A DNA stretch of 11,822 nt from an uncultured Bacilli bacterium (lineage in GTDB: Bacteria; Bacillota_I; Bacilli_A; RF39; UBA660), in the NCBI GenBank assembly GCA_944332105.1, contig CALVJI010000032.1, forward strand, positions 1-11,822, read 5' to 3'. Shown here one piece after another: positions 7,292-11,822 of this stretch; the first letter of the stretch is position 1; the number at the start of each line of letters is the position of its first letter. Made by a program: the position numbers and the translations under genes. A model generated the notes under the pieces. The model searched no databases, was not told where the DNA came from, and saw only the letters and a list, made by a program, of their open reading frames with translations.

Positions 7292-7642
7292 TTATCTTGG
7301 TTGGACAAGAACTTGTCCCTCAGCTAAATAAATAACCCCATTATTACGAATCACTTCATTAGAAGAAACTTTAAACAAATTCGCAACCATATCTAAAGTA
7401 TCACCAGCTTTAGTAATATAATAACTATAATTATTTTTGGGAATTAAAATCTCTTGATTTGGATAAATATAATCCTCCATAGAAAGTCCATTTAACCCAG
7501 CTAATAATTCAGGATTAATATTAAACTTCCGAGCAATTCCATATAAAGAATCTCCTTTTTCAATTGTATAATATTCATAATAATCTTGCTTATTTTGAGG
7601 CATTACTTTTGCTGTTGCTCTCCCATAAAAATGTTGAAACAT
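7292..7642 (-). CDS. Small protein with two LysM domains and no signal peptide
   Basis: The 116 residues are almost entirely two LysM modules: 25-69 (YYTIEKGDSLYGIARKFNI ... LIPK) and 74-116 (YYITKAGDTLDMVANLFKV ... VLVQPR). LysM modules bind N-acetylglucosamine-containing polymers such as peptidoglycan. The first 24 residues contain neither a hydrophobic core nor a lipobox, so no classical export signal is visible; non-classical export, a cytoplasmic or spore-coat role, or exposure after lysis would have to be invoked. GGGAAG lies 9 nt before the ATG; Met14 is a possible later start. A TATAAT at 7659-7664 is too close to the ribosome-binding site to be its promoter, and there is no terminator between it and the upstream gene, so it is probably the last gene of the PH-domain operon. 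Function beyond glycan binding is not readable. Confidence 0.88.
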   Translation of the reverse strand: MFQHFYGRATAKVMPQNKQDYYEYYTIEKGDSLYGIARKFNINPELLAGLNGLSMEDYIYPNQEILIPKNNYSYYITKAGDTLDMVANLFKVSSNEVIRNNGVIYLAEGQVLVQPR

Positions 7643-7705
7643 TTAAAATCACTTCCCTATTATAAAATATGTTATTTTTTTTAATACGTTCTTAAGAAAA
7701 GGAAT

Positions 7706-8842
7706 TTAAAAGATAAAAACAACATTACTTGCATTAAAATTCCACTCAAAATACTTCATAAGAAAAATCTCGCCATAATATAAAGAGTAAGCATATAAAG
7801 AATCATTCTTTAAATAAAAGACCCAATCTTCATCATAAGAAACAATGCTAGTTGGTGCTTCCGTAGAAAGACGAATCCGATAATCATTATATTGATAGAA
7901 CAATCCATTGTTAATAGTATAGGTAACAGGTGTTACGTCAGTAAAAGTCATATCTTGATACATTAACTTATTCATCGAAGTAGTAATAAATTCCCCTTGA
8001 TATGTTGTACCTCCACGACTTTCTGAACCAATCTGTTCCATTTTTTTACGACTCACATCAAACGTCCATTCTTTTTTCTCGTGACGATCGACCAAATAAA
8101 TTTTGTTATCATAAACACCTAAGACCACACTATCAAAATAAACAGGCTCACTTAACTGCCAATTTTCTACTTTACCAGTATTCATATCTAAAATATACGC
8201 TTTTTCAAAATAATAATCTGCCTCATAATCAGGAATAAACAAAAGAGAACCAACTTGAACAATCAAATTAGGCGCGTAAATATCTTTTTGAAACAAGGAA
8301 ATTTCTTCTGCAACTCCTTTACTTAAACGGTAAAAACCATGATAATTCCAAATATAAAAAGAACGATGTAAATAATTACTCACTTCAATGCCAAACGAAG
8401 TTTCAGAAACTTCTTCACTTTCTAAATTCTGACTATCAGGTAACATCTCTTGCATTTCTTCTGATACCAAAGAAATAGCCACTTGTTCATCTTGCACGCG
8501 ACATAAAGGAGCAAAACGAACTTTATTACTACTTAAAACTAAACAAGTTTCATCTTCCGTTTGATATTCTGTAATATCATAAATAATTTTTTTTGCCATA
8601 AAATGAGCATTCATTTGAAGTGCAAAATATTGCTGTCCATCTTTTTGAATCAAAAAAGTGTATAAATTATCTTCTTTATGATAATTTTCAATAATCTCAT
8701 AATCTTTTACATGATAACTTATCTCATAATCTTTTTTTCGTAATAATAAATATCCACCCAAAAAAATCAATAATATGAAAACTACCAAAAAAACAAATCG
8801 TCGCCGTTTTTTAATTTTTTTCCAATCTTTTTTCTTGACCAT
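7706..8842 (-). CDS. Single-pass membrane protein with large extracellular domain, possibly beta-propeller-like
   Basis: I do not recognise this 378-residue protein. A very basic N-terminus (KKKDWKKIKKRRR) precedes one membrane helix at about 16-34, giving a type II (N-in) anchor; the remaining 340 residues are outside. This part alternates short hydrophobic strands with aromatic and charged turns (for example YAYSLYYGEIFLMKYFEW, YDNKIYLVDRHEKKEWTFD, DEDWVFYLKNDSLYAY), a pattern seen in beta-propeller or DUF5050-like domains; that fold is a guess. It contains two cysteines about 15 residues apart (ETCLVL, APLCRV). Its ATG lies 32 bp inside the upstream PH-domain gene and its own ribosome-binding site (AAGATGAAG) is poor, so translation is probably coupled to that gene. 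The LysM gene follows after 63 bp without a terminator. Confidence 0.85.
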   Translation of the reverse strand: MVKKKDWKKIKKRRRFVFLVVFILLIFLGGYLLLRKKDYEISYHVKDYEIIENYHKEDNLYTFLIQKDGQQYFALQMNAHFMAKKIIYDITEYQTEDETCLVLSSNKVRFAPLCRVQDEQVAISLVSEEMQEMLPDSQNLESEEVSETSFGIEVSNYLHRSFYIWNYHGFYRLSKGVAEEISLFQKDIYAPNLIVQVGSLLFIPDYEADYYFEKAYILDMNTGKVENWQLSEPVYFDSVVLGVYDNKIYLVDRHEKKEWTFDVSRKKMEQIGSESRGGTTYQGEFITTSMNKLMYQDMTFTDVTPVTYTINNGLFYQYNDYRIRLSTEAPTSIVSYDEDWVFYLKNDSLYAYSLYYGEIFLMKYFEWNFNASNVVFIF

Positions 8843-9257
8843 ACTTCATCTTTTCTTCCATCATAAAACTAGAAATTACCGTTTCAAGTTCAACTAAAGC
8901 ATCTTTAGATAAATTGGAGATTACAACTTGTTCATTCACCGTATCAATAACAAGTTTGCCCCAAATTAATCCTTGATAAATTTGCATATCATTATAAAGA
9001 TCTGGTGTTACACTATTTAAAGAATAACCAAATAAAATTCTTTTTTGACCAATCATAATTCTTTTATTAGTAATCGCGATCGCCGCCGTTTGAAAAATAT
9101 CAAAAGGACTTTCGTTCTTTTGCCCAACAAAAGCATAGGTGATATTTTCATCAGGATTGACATGTTGATCGACTACCTTAGAATTTTGGAATATCCGCCA
9201 TGCTACTGTTGAAGGAAATTTTCTTTTAAATTCCATAGCTAATTCATAGCAACTCAT
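8811..9257 (-). CDS. Bacterial PH-domain protein (YokE-like)
   Basis: A small cytoplasmic protein whose central part (about residues 35-140) looks like a bacterial pleckstrin-homology domain of the YokE type. The typical signature is AIAITNKRIMIGQKRILFGYSL followed by strands that include GLIWGKLVIDT and QVVISNL and a C-terminal helix (ALVELETVISSFMMEE). Bacterial PH domains are linked to membrane or stress functions but their ligands are mostly unknown. The start is taken as ATG at 9257 (148 residues), because AAGGAAGGTGG lies 8 nt upstream. An in-frame ATG at 9284 overlaps the promoter's TATAAT box and would be upstream of the transcript start. It is the first gene of an operon with the single-pass membrane protein (32-bp overlap) and the LysM protein, and has its own promoter. 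Confidence 0.88.
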   Translation of the reverse strand: MSCYELAMEFKRKFPSTVAWRIFQNSKVVDQHVNPDENITYAFVGQKNESPFDIFQTAAIAITNKRIMIGQKRILFGYSLNSVTPDLYNDMQIYQGLIWGKLVIDTVNEQVVISNLSKDALVELETVISSFMMEEKMKYGQEKRLEKN

Positions 9258-9265
9258 AAAGCTAT

Positions 9266-9276
9266 CCACCTTCCTT
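9266..9276 (-). promoter_or_regulatory. Ribosome-binding site that decides the PH-gene start
   Basis: AAGGAAGGTGG on the minus strand, 8 nt before ATG at 9257. It lies downstream of the in-frame ATG at 9284, so it can only serve the shorter form. Confidence 0.8.
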
Positions 9277-9282
9277 AAATTC

Positions 9283-9311
9283 ATTATAATATGGTTTTAA
9301 AAAAAAGACAA
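9283..9311 (-). promoter_or_regulatory. Promoter of the PH/membrane/LysM operon
   Basis: On the minus strand TTGTCT (9311-9306), 17 bp, TATAAT (9288-9283). It lies just past the terminator of the cysteine-rich gene. The transcript should start near 9276, just at the edge of the ribosome-binding site, giving a very short leader. Confidence 0.7.
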
Positions 9312-9313
9312 AT

Positions 9314-9338
9314 AAAAAGAAACAGTTTATTCTGCTTC
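9314..9338 (-). terminator. Intrinsic terminator of the cysteine-rich protein gene, overlapping its stop codon
   Basis: On the minus strand GAAGCAG (9338-9332) pairs with CTGTTTC (9325-9319), with one G-U pair, around a 6-nt loop containing the TAA stop, followed by TTTTT (9318-9314). The 5' arm is made of the last codons of the gene. Confidence 0.75.
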
Positions 9339-11309
9339 CTTCGTATTACCCGTAAAAGTCCATCCGTTCACTTGCTTATAACGGCTCCAGATCGTTTCTG
9401 TACGTTCAGATTGAGAAGCCGTCTGTGTTGCTAAAATACGATCAACAGCTTGATTAGTAATACATTGATTGCCTACTAAATCATAACCAGAAGGACAAGA
9501 ATATCCCATAAAAGTAGTTTCCTCAGGTACAATACAACGAGTTCCGTCTAACTGAGCATTTGTATTAGTACAATAATAATAACTATCTGTACTTGTTTTT
9601 TTATAACATTGTGTACTTGTTTTATAGCCTCTTTTTTCATAACCATCTGGACAAGTATAGTTTGCTTCCTCATCACCTAAAGTTGCTGCAATCGTTTTGA
9701 CACAACGACCATCACTTGTCAAATCATATCCAGAAGTACAATAAGCAGTTTTAGAAGTTACCTTTGTCGCATCTTCATAACGGTAACAACTAGTATTCTC
9801 ACCACTGCCACGTTTACTATATCCATCTGGACAAGTATAAGTATCATTCGTTTGTCGATAAGATGCTTTCTTAAAGGTATAACATTCACTTTTATCACTT
9901 GCTAAATGATAACTAGAATTAGTACAATATCTTTCCTCATAACTTTCATCATAATGCCGACATGTACTTCCTTTTAGTTCATCGCCATCATCACAGACAG
10001 AAACATACTCTCGAATATATTTACGATAACGAATTTTACCATTATCTAAATATTCATCAATTTCATACATTCTTTGATCATCTTCTAAACGACTAATATC
10101 ATAATTTTCAGAATAAGTTACTTTGCCATCAAACAACCAATCACTTAATTCTTCATGAGCTTTATAAGTTGTATAACAAGCATTTAAAGTGGAGTCTTTC
10201 TTTCCTGTAATACACCGAACGGAATAATCCGTTGTCACGTAACACTCATTATTTGCAGTTAAAGTTCCTTCCTTACAATAAGCCTTACGATTAGAATAAG
10301 TAGGACTTGTAGTAAACATGCACCTTCTACCCGTTGGAGTTCCTGCACTACAAACATATTCAGTCGAAGTACGATACTTAACGGTACCCTCTCTCACACA
10401 ATTAGATCCTTCCAAACTATAACCGCTTGGACATTCATAAGTACCCTCAATTATAGCAATAAGCGGTTCAACATATTCATACTCATAACCACTTGCTTTA
10501 TATTTAGCAGCCGTATTTTTTTCAGGAGAAATTTTATACTTAGGAGTAGCAGCGATCGTTTCTGTAACATGCGTATTAACACAGTATCTTCCAGATAATA
10601 AATAACCATCTGGACAACTATATTCATCATAAGTTCGAATCGTTCTTTTTTGTTCATATAATAAAACAGGATCCTCTTCTGTCACTGAAGATCCCCCTTC
10701 ATCCTGCTTATCGTCATCAATTTGTGTATCATCATTACCTGTATTATCACTTACTTCTTCTTCATAAGTTACAGGATATGTAGCTCTTTGTCCTTCACCA
10801 TTACAACTTAAATAAACCGCAAGTTCATAATCATCTTCTGATCTCTTCGTCAAAGAAACATAGCTATGCTCTTTACTACAAACATTTCCATCCTCATCTT
10901 TGACTTCTTTAAGTAATCCAGCCTCTTCCATATCACCTAATGTCATTAATACTTCTTCATTCACATATAATGGTCGATGCGTAGCCACTTTATAATAAAC
11001 TTCAGCTACTTCCTTCATATCCTCAATATTTTCAGCAAAAGTTTGCCCTTTACCTAAATTTTGAATTTTAGTTACCACAAAAATAACTATAAAAGCAACT
11101 ATCAAAAATAATCCAAATCGAATAAGAACTGAAACATAATCTGCCCGAAAAGACAAAATCTTTAAACCTGGCTTTTTCTTATCAGTTGTCTCTGTTGCTT
11201 TCTTTTCCTTCTTTTCTTTCAAATCAACCGTTTTCTTTTGAAAGAACTTATTTTCCGTCTTTTCTTTAACCTTTTTTTCTTTCTTTACAGGTTCTTTTTC
11301 TTCGTACAT
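9327..11309 (-). CDS. Membrane-anchored cysteine-rich repeat protein, probably surface exposed
   Basis: A 660-residue protein of no named function. Residues 1-50 are lysine- and glutamate-rich and cytoplasmic; one membrane helix follows at 59-80. Residues 90-175 resemble the globular part of a type II/IV pseudopilin (FAENIEDMKEVAEVYYK ... DEDGNVCSKEHSYVSLTK ... YELAVYLSC) with one cysteine pair (144, 169). An acidic, low-complexity linker spans 183-214. Residues 230-620 carry twelve cysteine pairs, 232/243, 293/304, 320/330, 345/356, 366/378, 439/450, 462/476, 493/508, 524/536, 553/568, 580/592 and 605/616. They form an irregular repeat with the core YxCPxGYxxxGxxC. A longer, cysteine-free insert at 379-438 separates repeats 5 and 6. 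All 26 cysteines pair up, so disulfide-bonded extracellular modules are likely. AAGGGGG lies 6 nt before the ATG. The gene has its own promoter and terminator. Adhesion or envelope structure is a guess. Confidence 0.9.
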   Translation of the reverse strand: MYEEKEPVKKEKKVKEKTENKFFQKKTVDLKEKKEKKATETTDKKKPGLKILSFRADYVSVLIRFGLFLIVAFIVIFVVTKIQNLGKGQTFAENIEDMKEVAEVYYKVATHRPLYVNEEVLMTLGDMEEAGLLKEVKDEDGNVCSKEHSYVSLTKRSEDDYELAVYLSCNGEGQRATYPVTYEEEVSDNTGNDDTQIDDDKQDEGGSSVTEEDPVLLYEQKRTIRTYDEYSCPDGYLLSGRYCVNTHVTETIAATPKYKISPEKNTAAKYKASGYEYEYVEPLIAIIEGTYECPSGYSLEGSNCVREGTVKYRTSTEYVCSAGTPTGRRCMFTTSPTYSNRKAYCKEGTLTANNECYVTTDYSVRCITGKKDSTLNACYTTYKAHEELSDWLFDGKVTYSENYDISRLEDDQRMYEIDEYLDNGKIRYRKYIREYVSVCDDGDELKGSTCRHYDESYEERYCTNSSYHLASDKSECYTFKKASYRQTNDTYTCPDGYSKRGSGENTSCYRYEDATKVTSKTAYCTSGYDLTSDGRCVKTIAATLGDEEANYTCPDGYEKRGYKTSTQCYKKTSTDSYYYCTNTNAQLDGTRCIVPEETTFMGYSCPSGYDLVGNQCITNQAVDRILATQTASQSERTETIWSRYKQVNGWTFTGNTKEAE

Positions 11310-11346
11310 AAAGATCCCCCTTACAATTCAATGAATTATTAAGGTT

Positions 11347-11375
11347 ATAATATCGCATAAAGTTTGATATTGCAA
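11347..11375 (-). promoter_or_regulatory. Promoter of the cysteine-rich protein gene
   Basis: On the minus strand TTGCAA (11375-11370), 17 bp, TATTAT (11352-11347). The -35 falls within the 17-bp spacer of the divergent ssrA promoter, so polymerases cannot occupy both at once. Confidence 0.6.
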
Positions 11376-11392
11376 GAATTTTATGATATAAT
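11364..11392 (+). promoter_or_regulatory. Promoter of the tmRNA gene
   Basis: TTGATA (11364-11369), 17-bp spacer, TATAAT (11387-11392), with TG two bases upstream of the -10 (TGATATAAT, extended -10). The expected transcript start is at about 11399-11401, the first base of the mature RNA, so there would be little or no 5' leader to trim. This is the best-matching promoter in the window. Confidence 0.85.
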
Positions 11393-11400
11393 TCATTCAC

Positions 11401-11753
11401 GGGGCAGTCTAGGTTTCGACAGCAATGACTAGCTAAGGCGGCAAGTAGTAGGCATACTATAAATGCAACCTTAAAATTAAATGACAAAGCTGATTATAGC
11501 TTTGCTCCAGCATTTGCTTAAGATAAGCAAGGAGCACTTCTCTTATTCTCTCTTATAGGAATAAAAAGAAGTTCATACATATAAGATATATAAAAGAATT
11601 TTCCTTAGATTCTTTTATGAATAAACTATAAGGATCGTATGCTCTTTTGATGCGTTGAAGTCATAAAGCATATTAAAGAAATTTCAACTAAACTTGTAGA
11701 GGTCTTTTCATAGCGTTGTTTGGACAGGAGTTCAACTCTCCTCTGCTCCACCA
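11401..11753 (+). ncRNA. ssrA: Transfer-messenger RNA (tmRNA, 10Sa RNA), one-piece form
   Basis: The RNA frees stalled ribosomes and tags the unfinished protein. GGGGCAG at the 5' end pairs with CTGCTCC (11743-11749) to form the acceptor stem (one G-U pair), followed by A and an encoded CCA; the classic GGTTTCGACAG follows the 5' arm. The T-arm is AGGAG-TTCAACT-CTCCT. The tag frame (11483-11521) encodes DKADYSFAPAFA and TAA; with the alanine from the charged RNA the tag reads ADKADYSFAPAFA. The resume codon GAC is chosen by alignment of the preceding TTAAAATTAAAT with the Bacillus tmRNA. The stop codon lies in hairpin H5: GCTCC/GGAGC (11504-11508, 11531-11535) and TTGCTTA/TAAGCAA (11514-11520, 11524-11530). 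TATGCT (11638-11643) and AGCATA near 11668 probably form part of a pseudoknot. At 353 nt it has normal length. Confidence 0.97.
11483..11521 (+). other. tmRNA tag-peptide reading frame
   Basis: Twelve codons, DKADYSFAPAFA, then TAA. The last residues are AFA rather than the usual ALAA of Bacilli. An in-frame GCA at 11465 would give a longer tag but lies before the conserved A-rich segment that precedes the resume codon. Confidence 0.85.
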
Positions 11754-11764
11754 TTGGGAAATCT

Positions 11765-11785
11765 GTTCGAACTATTCGAACTTTT
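11765..11785 (+). terminator. First hairpin after ssrA, possible terminator
   Basis: GTTCGAA (11765-11771) and TTCGAAC (11775-11781) form a perfect 7-bp stem with a 3-nt loop, followed by TTTTG. The U-run is only four, so it may be a weak first terminator or a barrier to 3' exonucleases during tmRNA maturation. Confidence 0.45.
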
Positions 11786-11793
11786 GATATAGG

Positions 11794-11819
11794 AATCAAT
11801 CAGAAATGATTGATTTTTT
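11794..11819 (+). terminator. Main intrinsic terminator of ssrA
   Basis: AATCAATCA (11794-11802) and TGATTGATT (11807-11815) form a perfect 9-bp stem with a GAAA tetraloop, followed by TTTT and cut short by CGT at the edge of the window. It lies 40 nt past the tmRNA CCA. Confidence 0.8.
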
Positions 11820-11822
11820 CGT

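Noticed and set aside
7659..7664. TATAAT on the minus strand upstream of the LysM gene as a promoter
   Set aside because: Transcription would start within or after the ribosome-binding site, and no -35 is present; operon read-through is the better explanation.
11266..11487. 73-codon open frame on the minus strand across the tmRNA 5' end
   Set aside because: It runs antisense through the tmRNA promoter and 5' domain and overlaps the start of the cysteine-rich gene; it has no ribosome-binding site of note and its translation has no protein-like pattern.

Overview
This is a strongly AT-rich window from a low-GC Gram-positive bacterium (Bacillota), probably a Bacilli/Mollicutes-related gut lineage such as RF39 or Erysipelotrichales; the lineage is an inference. 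Supporting signs are the base composition, Gram-positive ribosome-binding sites (AGGAG, AAGGGGG), FtsX-type ABC and OmpR-type two-component genes, and a one-piece tmRNA whose tag ends in AFA, as mycoplasma tags do. The code is standard: TGA ends the ABC ATPase and the kinase where their families normally end, and tryptophan is TGG.

Every protein gene is on the minus strand; only the tmRNA is on the plus strand. Read in the direction of transcription (from high to low coordinates) there are five units. (1) A 660-residue membrane-anchored, cysteine-rich repeat protein (9327-11309), with its own promoter and terminator. (2) A likely three-gene operon (7292-9257): a bacterial PH-domain protein, a single-pass membrane protein with a large extracellular part, and a small LysM protein without a signal peptide. 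A promoter lies upstream and a strong terminator downstream. (3) A 528-residue five-pass membrane protein with a 300-residue extracellular domain (5623-7209), with its own promoter and terminator. (4) A response regulator and sensor kinase pair (3692-5561). (5) An ABC ATPase and an 857-residue FtsX-type permease (108-3370), overlapping as ATGA and closed by a terminator at 10-52.

Units 4 and 5 look like a sense-and-respond module. The ABC promoter has a good -10 but no recognisable -35. In its place sit three GTCAT direct repeats at exact 11-bp spacing, ending 10 bp from the -10 and capped by a perfect palindrome. This is the architecture expected for an OmpR/PhoB-type activator, presumably the adjacent regulator.

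The 321-bp gap between kinase and ABC genes is scarred. It holds a diverged duplicate of the end of the kinase gene plus the start of the operator, and between the two copies a 32-codon remnant of an unrelated gene with 12-bp tandem repeats and its own small terminator. At the right end, ssrA and the cysteine-rich gene are divergent, and the -35 box of the latter lies inside the spacer of the ssrA promoter. The genes of units 1-3 have no function that can be read from sequence alone; they look like envelope components.
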